From Ursus arctos (taxonomy: Eukaryota; Chordata; Mammalia; Carnivora; Ursidae), in contig NW_026622963.1 of the NCBI RefSeq assembly GCF_023065955.2, positions 13,895,001 to 13,959,000 of the forward strand: DNA of 64,000 nt, given 5' to 3'. A program made the translations under genes and the position numbers. The stretch's first letter is position 1; every line of letters starts with the position of its first letter. The notes under the pieces were generated by a model. That model was not told where the DNA came from. It ran no database searches and saw nothing but the letters and a program-made list of their open reading frames with translations. Shown one piece after another: positions 37,500 to 48,514 of the stretch.

Positions 37500-37697
37500 T
37501 TCTTTTTTTTTTAAAGATTTTATTTATTTATGTGACAGAGAGACAGCCAGCGAGAGAGGGAACACAGCAGGGGGAGTGGGAGAGGAAGAAGCAGGCTCAT
37601 AGCAGAAGAGCCTGATGTGGGACTCAATCCCGGATCGCCAGGATCACGCCCTGAGCCGAAGGCAGACGCTTTAATGACTGCGCTACCCAGGCGCCCC
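37500..37697 (-). mobile_element. Can-SINE in the last GABRG3 intron
   Basis: Arctoid-like body 'cagccagcgagagaggga', T-rich tail at left, head complement ctacccaggcgcccc at right. Exact 15-bp duplication ccatttcaagtttct at 37485-37499 and 37698-37712. It lies about 300 bp upstream (in gene orientation) of the last exon and in the same orientation as the gene. Confidence 0.94.
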
Positions 37698-37712
37698 CCA
37701 TTTCAAGTTTCT

Positions 37713-38420
37713 GTTCTTCCTACTATTCAGTTGATTGGGAGTAAATATGTACATGTTGTATATAAACCCTTAAATGTTAAGCAGTACATTTCAAATGTAG
37801 AGAGATTAATTTTTTTCCATAACTAGTAAATACTAAAAACTATGCTATATAAGAATGATGAGAGAATCTTCTTGTTCCATGTAATTAACGTAAAAAATTA
37901 GCTTTTAGTGTGTGATTGCCAGACACCACTTGTCATATCAAGAGTCACAGCCAAAAATGTGTACAATTGGAATATTTTAATTTCTACTTCCCAAGCTCTC
38001 CTTCTGATGTTGAAAAGTCAATGCAGGGCAGGTAAAGGAAAGGGAATGACTTACGTTCACTCACAAATGAGAGGAATCACTCTTAAACTTGAGAAGTGGC
38101 TTCGAATAGACTTGTCAATTCCTAAGACACTTGCTCGAGTTCTTCCAAATAACTATGAATTATGTATCAAATTGAAGTCTGTCAAGAGGATATATTTCTA
38201 AATTTGACTGAATAATGTGAAAGAACTAAAATTCATAGTAGCCTTTCTGCTTTAGTTTTATTTGTGCTGGTTGAACTGAGAGACTGAAGTGTGCCAGTGA
38301 AAGTGGTGGAGGCTGAAATCAAGGGAGAAGTGGATGAACAAACCCAGTTCTCAGCTGGCTAGAGCCTTTGTCCCTTGCTAGGAGAGAGACCTTTCAGAAT
38401 TCATTCATCTTGAGTACCTC
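37713..38420. other. Intron sequence, unassigned
   Basis: No repeat recognised; short chance frames. Confidence 0.5.
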
Positions 38421-38425
38421 TTATA

Positions 38426-38785
38426 CAGTTGGTCCTGCAACATGGATTTCAACAGTGCAGATCCCCTTACAGGCAGATTTTTTTTCAATAAATACAAGCC
38501 CAGTACTACAAATGTATTTACTTTTCCTTATGATTTTCTTAATAACATTTTTCTCTATTTTATGTTAATGTAAGAATATAGTATATAATACATGTAACAT
38601 ACAAAATATATGTTAATCAGCGATATATGTTATTGGTAAGGCTTCCACTCAGCAGTAGACTACAAGTAGTTAAGTATTTGGGGAGTCAAAAGTTATACAT
38701 GGATATTCAACTGCATGTGTTGGGGGGTCAGCACCCCTAACTCCTGCTTTATTGGGTCAACCGTATTTCTTTTGAAGGTCAACTG
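38426..38785 (+). mobile_element. Tigger-type DNA transposon, second copy
   Basis: Same family as 3812-4149: left end CAGTTGGTCCTGCAACATGG, shared interior ('ccttatgattttcttaataa', 'taaggcttcc', 'gggagtcaaaagttatacat'). TA flanks at 38424-38425 and 38786-38787. The right end is unusual: a first terminus-like gggtcaaccgta at 38754-38765 is followed 22 bp later by a second, ggtcaactgta at 38777-38787. Confidence 0.85.
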
Positions 38786-38789
38786 TAGC

Positions 38790-39155
38790 TTTACCAGAAA
38801 CAATTGTTACAAGGAAACTTTGTTACCCTTTCTTTCTACTTATGGATGTTAGTTTGAATATGCCATAACTGTCTGGAGTCAAAAACCAGAGAAAAGCAAG
38901 TAAAAGTGTAAAGCACGCATCATCACAGCTGGTAGCCTTTTGGGGCATCGTTTTAATTGAGAAGTGTCTGCGTGTGTGGTTTAACCTAAAGTGAGATGTC
39001 CTGGACCACATGTTCACTAAGCATTGCCTACTCCACACATAGAAATGGCCACTCAGGAGTGTCATGGTGCGGCCTTCTATCTTCCTCCACAACTCAGGAC
39101 AATGGACAGAAACAAAAGCTTTATTGTTCCATAGGCTCTACTGTGGACACATGTC
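38790..39155. other. Intron sequence, unassigned
   Basis: Nothing recognised. Confidence 0.5.
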
Positions 39156-39159
39156 TAGG

Positions 39160-39285
39160 TTAATGATTCTTAACCCTGAGTGGATATAAAAATCACCAGG
39201 GGTGATTTGCTAGAAAAAAATATATATGGTCCACTGCATTTGAGGAATCTGCATCTTTCTGGCAAGCTTCAGTCGGAAAAATCTG
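39160..39285 (+). repeat. MER5-like hAT transposon fragment
   Basis: Blocks 'taatgattcttaaccctgag', 'aaaaatcaccaggggtgatt' and 'tgaggaatctgcatctttct' match the MER5 pattern in plus orientation. Confidence 0.6.
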
Positions 39286-39349
39286 CCTTTATTAAATAAT
39301 AATTGCATGTGTGTTCTGATAGTGTTCAGTCAGATATTCATCTTTTTAT

Positions 39350-39420
39350 TTTGTTTAATTATAATTTTTTATTATGTTATGTTAGTCACCATACAGTATA
39401 TCCTTAGTTTTTGATGTAGT
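39350..39420 (-). mobile_element. Very short L1 tail
   Basis: Only the last 50-60 bp of the carnivore L1 3' end ('gttagtcaccatacagtata') with its T-run; extreme 5' truncation. Confidence 0.75.
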
Positions 39421-39424
39421 GCTT

Positions 39425-40955
39425 CAACCCTTTGTGCCTGTGTAGTGACACAGAGATGAGAAGCCGGCCATTACTGGCAGGACAGGCCTAAAGGAAGATG
39501 TTGACAGAGAAAAGGCATCAGAAGGCTCTGAAGGGGTGGGGACAGCTCACTAGAGATCTAAAGGGTGACAAGAGGAGCTGCAGGCAAATAAGCAGCAAGG
39601 TTCTGGGGGCAAGAGAAATCCCTATTTCACTTCTTCATTTGGCAAACTAAAAACTCATCGTTGAAACATATAAATAAGCCTGATCTAATAATTAGGAGAG
39701 TTCTATTTATACCTTTATAGCTCACTGTTTTGAAATAAAACTAATTGCATTTTATAATATTGCAATAAAACAGGATGCTTAAAGCCCTAGATAGCCATAT
39801 GATAAATTGTTATACTTTTTTAAATGCACACCTCTCATTTGTTATCAAAATTTCAAACTGTGCTCAAAATGGAGATTTTAATTAATGAGTCCTCAAGGTC
39901 ATCTGCAGCCAAGCAGGATCCAGGACTCACTCTTGCTTTGCCTGCATGTATAATGCAGTCCTATGACTTCCCTGGAAACGCTATGCTTCCTGGATGGCAG
40001 GTACTACTGCACATATGAAGTGTTAGCCTTGCAGTTTACAGGTTAGGAAACTGTGGCACAGTGATGTTCAGACAGCTTGCCCCCAAATGCACACATGATT
40101 GTTAGTGGGACCTGGCTCCTGTCCCTCATTGCTCAGAGGCTGCTCATCTCTGTGACTGTTGGTGATAGCAGCCCTTTAACTAGCCTACCCCTGTGATTCT
40201 TTCAGAATAGAATTGGATGATAATTGTCAATGTCTTCCATTCCATTCATCCAACCTTGGAAAATTCCCTTTTTCTTTGGCTATTTTATGAACTTTTGTTG
40301 AAGATCTCTCTGTGTCTTTTCACCTGGCCTAGAGCCCTTTCTCTCTGAATTGTTTTTCTATGTACTTTCTTCAAGGTCATTACACTTTCCCTCTTGAAAA
40401 AACCAAACAATTCTTGCAGCTTTGTGAAAATTTCTTTTTTCTCTATGTTAAACGATTCTTTCTTTTGGCAGTATCTTTTCTATATCGAAGATGTCAATAT
40501 TTCTTCTTCCACTCTCAACCCCCTGGCTGGGTGTGATAATGTGCTTTCTGGGCCGCAGGCTATTTGTTGTGACTTGTCTCTGTTACAGCATCCCCACTCG
40601 CAATCCTTTCCATTACTTTTCAGTCTGTTGCTATTTGGAAGCATTTCCTGGCAAATCTGTATGTTCTCTATGGCTTCCCACAGCTGTAAAAGTGGTTTCA
40701 CCACTCACCTTCTGTCAGAACTAAAATGATACACTTGCAGAATATAGATAACCAAGCAGTCTCCTTGAAAAAGCGTGTTGAAATGCATTAAACATGAATT
40801 ACTGATCAGCAGTTAGAAAACCATGTATGGGTGTGCATAAAGCATTCGGTGTAATTAGTGAATTGATATGTATAAAGGGATGCCAGTAGTTATATATAAA
40901 TTTTGTTATACAATAAAAAGGTAGTCCACATCAGCAATTTTAAAACATTTCTCCA
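39425..40955. other. Intron sequence, mostly unassigned
   Basis: A MIR-like antisense fragment may lie at 40015-40115 ('gttaggaaactgtggcacag'). Open frames at 40394-40729 on both strands have no recognisable motif. Confidence 0.45.
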
Positions 40956-41479
40956 CTTTTTAGTTTATTTATTTTATTTTATTTTATTTTATTTTATTTT
41001 AATTTTATTATGTTATTTATTTTATTTTATTTATTTTATTTTTATATGTTATGTTAGTCGCCATACAGTACATCATTAGATTTTGATCTGGTGTTCCATG
41101 ATTCATTGTTTGTGTATAACACCCAGTGATCTATGCAATATGTGCCCTTCTTAATACTCATCACTAAGCTAACCCATCCCCCCACCCCCTCTCCCCTTTG
41201 ACACCCTCAGTTTGTTACACGGAGTCCATAGTCTCTCATAGTTCATCTCCCCCTCCGATTGATCACCACATTCATTTTCCCCTTCCTTCTCCTAATGTCC
41301 TCCATGCTATTCCTTATGTTCCACATGTAAGTGAAACCATATGATAATTGTCTTTCTCTGCTTGACTTATTTCACTTAGCATAATCCCCTCCAGTTCTAC
41401 CCATGTTGATGCAAATGGTGGGTATTCATCCTCTGATGGCTGAGTAATATTCCATTGTATATATGGACCACAACTTCTT

Positions 41480-44400
41480 TATCTATTGGTCTATTGAAGG
41501 GCATCTCAGCTCCTTCCACAGTTTGGTTATTGTGGACAATGCTGCTATGAACATTGGAGTGCACGTGCTCCTTCTTTTCACTACATCTGTACCGTTGGGG
41601 TAAATACCCAGTGGGGCAATTGTTGGGTCATAGGGTAGCTCTATTTTTAACTTTTTGAGGAACCTCCATACTGTTTTCCAAAGTGGCTGTACCAATTTGA
41701 ATTCCCACCAACAGTATAAGAGTGTTCACCTTCTTCCACACCCTCTCCAACATTTGTTGTTCTTTGCCTTGTCAATTTTTGCCATTCTAACTGGAGTAAG
41801 GTGGTATCTCAAAGTTGTTTTGATTTGAATTTCCCTGATGGCTAATGATGTTGAAAATATTTCATGTGTCTGTTACCCATTGGTATGTCTTCTTTGGAGA
41901 AGTTTCTGTTTATGTCTTCTGCCCATTTTTTGACTTGATTATTTATTTTTGGGCTGTTGAGTTTGAGAAGTTCTTTAGAGATCGTGAATACCAGCCCTTT
42001 ATCTGTAGTGCCATTTGCAAATATCTTCTTCCATTCTGTGGGTTGCCTCTTTGTTTTGATGACTGGTTCCTTTGCTGTGCAGAAGCTTTTTATCTTGATG
42101 AAGTCCCAAAAGTTCATTTTTTTCCGAAAAGGTTCCCTTGCCTTTGGGGACATGTCTTGAAAGAACTTGCTGTGGCCAATGTAGAAGATGCCACTGCTTA
42201 TGTTCTTCTGTAGGATTTTGATGGATTCCTGTCTCACATCGAGGTCTTTCATCTATTTTGAGTTAATTTTTGTGTATGGTGTAAGAGAATGAGTGAGTTT
42301 CATTCTTCTGTATATAGCTGTCAAATTTTACAAGCACTGTTTATTGAAGAGACTGTCCTTTTTCCATTGGATATTTTTTCCTGCTTTGACAAAATCAGTT
42401 GTCCATCGATTTGAGGGTCCATTTCTGGGCTCTATGTTCTGTTCCACTGATCTATGTGTCTGTTTTTGTGCCAATACCAGGCTGTCTTAGTCATCACAGC
42501 TTTGTAATATAGCTTGAAATCAGGCAACATAATGCCCCTAGCTTTGTTTTTCTTTTTCAACATTTCATTGGTGATTTGGGGTCTTTTTTGGTTCCATACA
42601 AATTTTAGGATTATTTGTTCCAGCACTTTGAAAAATGCCATTGGTATTTTGATCAGGATGGCATTGAAAGTATAGATTGCTCTGGGCAGCATAGACATTT
42701 TAACAATGTTTATTCTTCCAATTCATGAGCATGGAATGTTTTTCCATCTTTTTGTGTCTTCCTCAAATTCTTTCATAAGTGTTCTGTAGTTTCTAGAGTA
42801 TAGATGCATTACCCCTTTGGACAGGTTTATTCCAAGGTATCTTGTGGTTTTGGGCGCTATTATAAATGGAACTGATTCCTTCAATTTCTCCTTCTACACT
42901 TACATTGTTAGTGTATAGATCTCTGTGCATTGATTTTGTATCCTGCCACATTACTGAATTGCTGTATGAGTTCTAGTAATTTGGATAGTGGAGTCTTTTG
43001 GGTTTTCCTCATAAAGTATCATGTCATCTGTGGAGAGAGAGCGTTTGACTTCTTCTTTGCCAATCTGAATACTTTTTATTTCTTTTTGTTGCCTGATTGC
43101 TGTTGCTAGGACTTCTAGTATTATGTTGAGCAATAATAGCAAGAGTGGGCATCCTTGTCGTGATCTTAAGGGAAAAGCTCTCAGCTTTTCCCCATTGAGC
43201 ATGATATTTGCTGTGGGCTTTCATAGATGGTTTTTATGATATTGAGGAACATAGCCTCTATTCCTATACTCTGAAGAGTTTTAATCGGGAAAGGATGCTG
43301 TATTTTGTCAAATGCTTTTTCTGCACCAGTTGAGAGGATCATATGGTTCTTGTCTCTTCTTTCATTAATGTGTTCTATCACATTGACTGATTTGCAAATA
43401 TTGAACCACCCTTGCATCACAGGAATCAATCCCACCTGGTCATAATGGATGATCCTTTTAATGTGCTGTTGGATCCTATGGGCTAAGATCTTGGTGAGTA
43501 TTTTGGCATCCATATTCATCAGGGATATCGATCTGTAATTCTCCTTTTTGGTGGAGTCTTTGCCTGTTTTGGGATCAGGGTAATGCTGGCCTCATAGAAT
43601 GACTTTGGAAGTTTTCCTTCTGTTTCTATTTTTTGAAACAGCTTCAGGAGAATAGGTATTATTTCTTCTTTGAATGTGTGGTAGAATTCCCCTGGGAATC
43701 CATCAGGCCCCTAGACTCTTGTTTTTTGGGAGGTTTTTTTTTTTTATTTTTTATTTTATTTTATTATTTTTTTTTAATCACTGCTTCAATTTCGTTACTG
43801 GTTATTGGTCTATTCAAGTTGTCAATTTTTTTCCTATTTCTTGGTAGTTTATAGGTTTCCAGGATTGCATCCATTTCTTCCAAGTTGCTTAGTTTATTGT
43901 CATATAGTTGTTGATAATAATTTCTAATAATTGTTTCTATTTCCTTGGTGTTAGTCATGATCTCTCCCTTTTCATTCATAATTTTATTAATTTGGGTCCT
44001 TTCTTTTTTCTTTTGGATAAGTCAGAACAGTGGCTTATCGATCTTATTAATTCTTTCAAAGAACCAGCTTCTAGTTTCGTTGATCTGCTATACTGTATTT
44101 CTGGTTTCTAATTCATTAATCTCTTCTCTAATCTTAATTATTTCTCTTCTCCTGCATGGTTTAGGGTTTATTTGTTGTTCTTTCTCCAGTTCTTTAAGGT
44201 GTAAAGTTAGTTTGTGTATTTGGATTTTTCTATTTTTTTGAGAGAGGCTTGGATGGCTATGTATTTCCCCCTTAGGACCGCCTTTGCAGTATCCCATAGG
44301 TTTGGGGCAGAGGTGTTTTCATTCTAATTGGTTTCCATGAATTTTTTAAGTTATTCTTTGATTTCCTGTTTGATCTGAACATTCTTAAGCAGGACAGTCC

Positions 44401-44950
44401 TTAGCTTCTAAGTGTTTGAATTCCTTCCAACTTTTTCTTGTGATTGAGTTCCAGTTTCAAAGCATTGTGGTCTGAGAATATGCGGGGAAAAATCTCAATA
44501 TTTTGTTGTTGGTTGAGACCTGATTTGTGACCCAGTATGTGGTCTGTTCTGGAGAAACTTCCCTGTGCATTCCAGAAGAATGAGGGTTCTGTTGTTTTAA
44601 GATGGAATGTTCTGTATATATGTATGAGGTCATCTGGTCCTGTGTGTCATTCAAAGCTCTTGTTTCTTTTTTGAACTTCTGCTTAGATGCTCTGTCTATT
44701 GCTGAGAGTGGAGCATTGAGGTCTCCTACTATTGAAGTATTATTATCAATATGTTTCTTTATTTTGGTTAACAGTTGGCTTATGTAGTTGGCTACTCCCA
44801 CGTTGGGGGCATAGATATTTCCAATTGTTAGATCCTCTTGTTGGATAGACCCTTTAAGAATGATATAGTGTCCTTCTGTATCTCTTACTACAGTCTTCAC
44901 CTTAAAATATAATTTGTCTGATATGAGAATTGCTACCAGCTTTCTTTTGA
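41480..44950 (-). pseudogene. L1 ORF2 remnant (endonuclease and reverse transcriptase)
   Basis: Pieces in order: endonuclease end (44900-44457, with NIYAPNVGVANYISQLL and VGDLNAPLSAIDRAS), linker (43979-43764), reverse-transcriptase motif A piece (43519-43181), motif C piece (43202-42951), then C-terminal pieces (42698-42432, 42252-41842, 41695-41483). Motif A reads [10 protein letters not shown], with Gly where the catalytic Asp is expected, and motif C reads STDD rather than FADD. Besides many frameshifts the catalytic site is therefore altered. Confidence 0.85.
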
Positions 44951-45099
44951 GGTTCTGTTGGCATGAAAAATGGTTCTCTATCCCCTCACTTTAAATCTGG
45001 AGGTATCTCTAGGTTCAAAATGAGTCTCTTGTAGAAAGCATATGGATGGGTCCTGTCTTTTTAACCAATCTGCAACCCTGTGCCATTTCATGGGAGCAT

Positions 45100-46111
45100 T
45101 TAGGCCGTTCACACTAGGAGTGATTATTGAAAGATATGATTTTATTGTCATCATATTGCCTGTGAAGTCCTTGTTTCTATAGATTGTCTCTGTAAATTTC
45201 TGTTCTATGTCACTCTTGGGGTCTTCCTCCTTTTATAGAACCCCCTTAATATTTCTTGTAGGGTCAGTTTGGTGGTCATGTATTCTTTCATTTCCTACCC
45301 GTCTTGGAAGCTCCTCGTCTCTCCATCCATTCTGAATGACAGCCTTGCTGGATAAAGTATCCTTGGCTGCATGTTCTTCCATTTAGTACACTGAATATGT
45401 CTTGCCGGCCCTTTCTGGCTTGCCAGGTCTCTGTGGATAGGTCTGACATTATTCTGATGTTCCTCCCTCTGTACATAAGAAATCTCTTCCCCCTTGCCAA
45501 GATTGTTTCCCTGGATCTAAGAGTTGTGAATTGTACTATTATATGTTGTGGTGTTGGTCTGTTCTCATTGATCTTGGGTGGGGTCCTCTCTGCCTCTTGG
45601 ACACAAATGCTTGTTTCCTTCCCCAGATTAGGAGAGTTCTCAGTTACAATTTGCTCAAATATATCTTCTAGACCTCTCTTTCTCCACCCCCTCAGGGATC
45701 CCAATAATTCTGATATTGGAACATTTCATTGAGTCATTAATCTCTCTGTTTGATCCTTTCTGTTTTAATCTATTTTTCATATGCCTCCTCAGTTTCCTTC
45801 CCTTCTATCATCTTATCCTTGAGCTCACTAATGCATTCTTCTGCCTTGTTTACCCTGGCAGTCAGAGTACCCAGTGTAGACTGCATTTCTTTCATAGCAT
45901 TTTTACGTTTGGTCTGATTAGATCTCACATTTCTGCCCGTAGAGATTCTATATTGTCACTAATATTTTTTCTCAAGCCTAGATATTGCCTTCATTTTTGT
46001 TACTCTGAAGTCTATTTCTGACATCTTGGTTTTATCCATGTCCATTAGTTCTGTGGCCAAGGCCACAGTCTCTGCTTCTTTTCTTTGCTGGGAGTTTCTC
46101 CTCTTAGTCAT
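45100..46111 (-). pseudogene. L1 ORF1 remnant
   Basis: Codes for the L1 RNA-binding chaperone in intact copies. The start MTKRRNSQQRKEAE is at 46111, the frame runs to a stop near 45959, and the RRM/C-terminal part (ENRPTPQHIIVQFTTLRSRE, then FLMYRGRNIRIMSDLS) is in a piece at 45704-45288. The break between the two pieces and further stops make it non-functional. Confidence 0.8.
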
Positions 46112-46985
46112 TCTGTTGAGGGGTGTCTGAGGGAATGTACGGAGTCCAAAGCATTTACCACAACCCAAGCAAGATGCATCTGTTTTATAGGTAACTTGGG
46201 GTTTCCGTCCTCTTGTTCTTTCAGCTTGTCTTCTGGGGGAGTGCCCTTTTGCACTGTTACTCATGCAACCTAGTTTGGGCGTAGTTGCCCTGGCCCCATG
46301 CAAGGGGGATGGGCTCAATGAAAACCGATTTTGGGGGGCTTTTGTTCTCTGGTAGCTTTCCCTGGGGTCTTTCTGTGTCTCTTCTGAGAGTTTGAGCAGA
46401 AGTGACCATATCCATACCTCTGACTCAGAACAGAGAAATCACCATCTGCTCTTCACTGAACTCTCCAGGCCACACTGTCTCCGTTTCTGACTGTGCCGCT
46501 AAAAACTGCAATCTCCTGGGTTGTGCGCCTCATAGCAGCACTCCTAGCTATCACTCCCAGCCCAGGCAAGTCTCTGTCCTTTGTGCTTCTAAAACTGCAA
46601 GCCACCCCCAGTTCGCATGTGTGCACCTGTAGCTTCCAGTTTCAGTCTGGGGGGCTGCCCTAAAGTCCTTTCCCTGCTACTACCGGTGTAAGAGTCTGTG
46701 CCTGGTCCCTGTTGTGGGAGGCTTTTGCCTTCCTGGTGCAAGTTCAGGGAGGCTTCCTACCCTTCTGTTTATCTTCTGATATCTGCCCACAGAATCGTGG
46801 CTCCCCGTTTCATACCTCATGATCAACCACCAGAGATATTCTGTTTATAGAGATCCAGATATATCTTCTTACATCTCAGGCTGATTTCGTAGGGGTTCAG
46901 AATGGTCTAGTAGATTTCCAGCTCAATTCAGGGGGCTGGTTGAAATAGGGTCCCCTACTCCTCTGCCATCTTTTTTCACCCCCTA

Positions 46986-48200
46986 TTTTGTATCTCTCTC
47001 CATTTTTCAATAGTTAGAGTCTTACCTCAAGCCACATACTAAAAATTCAGATGAATTAATAATTTAATGTAACAATATTGTAAATTGTTGAAACGTAACC
47101 ACTATTTATAGAGCTTAATTTCTTCATATTTCAGTTTTCTCATCAGTAGAATGGGTTTTTTGAAGATAAAATGAATTGATACATGAAAACAGTTAAAACA
47201 TAGTGTCCAAAAGAGTAAGTGCTCAAAAGAAAGTGAGGGGGGTTAGACCATTCTGAGCAAGAGGTAGAGACCACAAAAGCGAAGGCTGATACATTTTCAA
47301 CAGGAGATTTAAAACCATGCATATGGAAATAAGCACAAGAAATGACAGTGACAATATTGCCATAAAACTTAAATAAAACTACATAACAAAAACATATTAA
47401 TATCCTTAATTTTCGGTATGTGATTATATAAGTTTTATGTTTTATAAAATACAAAATATGTAATACATAGTATAAATAACTGGAAGATTGCTACTTTAAA
47501 AAAGTTAAAAGAATAATAAGTTAACAAGGTTATATAAAAATTTTTTCATAAAAGCCAAAGACACAAAAATAATTCACAAAAACAGAAATGCAAATAAAAA
47601 ATAAGCAAGTGAAATATTCAACTTTATCAATAATCAAAGAAATGCCAAAGTAACAGTTTGCAAAAGCCATTTTTCTGTTTTGCTATCAAACCTAATACAG
47701 GGAGAGTTCTGGGAGCTGAGTGTCCCACACTGCTAATGGAGTCAAGCAGCCCTTTTGGCCCAGCCATTTTGCTTCTAGGAATTTATATTAAGTTAATAGT
47801 CACAGGCTTATATAAAATTGCAGTGATAAGAATATGCATGAAAGTGAGAAGGTGTGAATTAGCCCAGTTTCCAGCCAAGGTTATCTGCGCATCAAACATG
47901 AACATATAATGCAATCATTAAAATGATCTTATAAAATAATATTTATAACATAGAAACTTATTCATAACATTTTGAGTTAAAAAACAGATATATGCATGTA
48001 TATGCTAATCCCTAGGTAGAAGGATTATGATTAATATTTTCCTTTATTTTCCAAATTGGATATTTAAAAAGTATACACATTTTTAAAGGTGTTATGTACG
48101 TTACTCATTGCTCTTCAATACATGCATACATAAAACATAACATATCATTCAACCTTAGTTTAGTAAGAGTTCTCAGAAATATTTGCACCTTCAATGCTAT
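46986..48200. other. Intron sequence, unassigned
   Basis: AT-rich stretch between the L1 and the 60-nt exon. No repeat named with confidence. Confidence 0.5.
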
Positions 48201-48206
48201 ACATAC

Positions 48207-48266
48207 GGAGGGGGCTTGTAGACTTATTCGTTCATGAATCCATCTTGAGGACTCTGGATGTAATAA
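48207..48266 (-). CDS. GABRG3: GABA-A receptor gamma-3 subunit, 60-nt cytoplasmic-loop exon
   Basis: This small exon supplies 20 residues of the TM3-TM4 cytoplasmic loop, reading LLHPESSRWIHERISLQAPS on the minus strand. It is exactly 60 nt and phase 0 at both ends, so it joins the flanking exons without a shift, and its loss would also keep the frame. The acceptor is a long T/C tract ending CCCGTAG (AG at 48268-48267); the donor is GTATGT at 48206-48201, a weaker form than the GTGAGT used by the two preceding exons. As I remember human gamma-3, the same loop has HPDSSRWIPERI, so two substitutions (D to E, P to H) are expected differences. It was found by searching for the residues missing between the neighbouring exons, and it sits between two oppositely oriented L1 elements. 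Confidence 0.95.
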
Positions 48267-48514
48267 CTACGGGAAAAACAGAAAAAAAAAATAACCGGAA
48301 AACTTCTGTGGAAGTCTGCATCATAGATCACCTTAGTTAAGAGCAATCTTTGAGGTATGATTACATCAATCCAAGTCACTAGTAGGTGAAGCTGAAGAGG
48401 TGCATTCAGGTCATACTCATATCTTCCAAATATCTCTCTTGTTTTTTTGACATCTTATTGAAGTAGCTATTTATATAACATTGTATAAGATCCTTAGGAA
48501 TAAGGATAATTTTT

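Larger units (their letters stand above)
40963..46985 (-). mobile_element. Near full-length L1 in GABRG3 intron, same orientation as the gene
   Basis: About 6 kb from an A-tail (a (TTTTA)n-like run at 40963-41045 on the plus strand) through 3' UTR, ORF2, ORF1 and 5' UTR to a GC-richer start whose first bases read aaaaaagatggcagaggagt on the minus strand. ORF1 starts near 46111 (MTKRRNSQQRKEAETVALAT). ORF2 survives only in pieces. No clear target duplication was found; a weak match tctccactttttag / tctccatttttc is possible. Confidence 0.9.
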
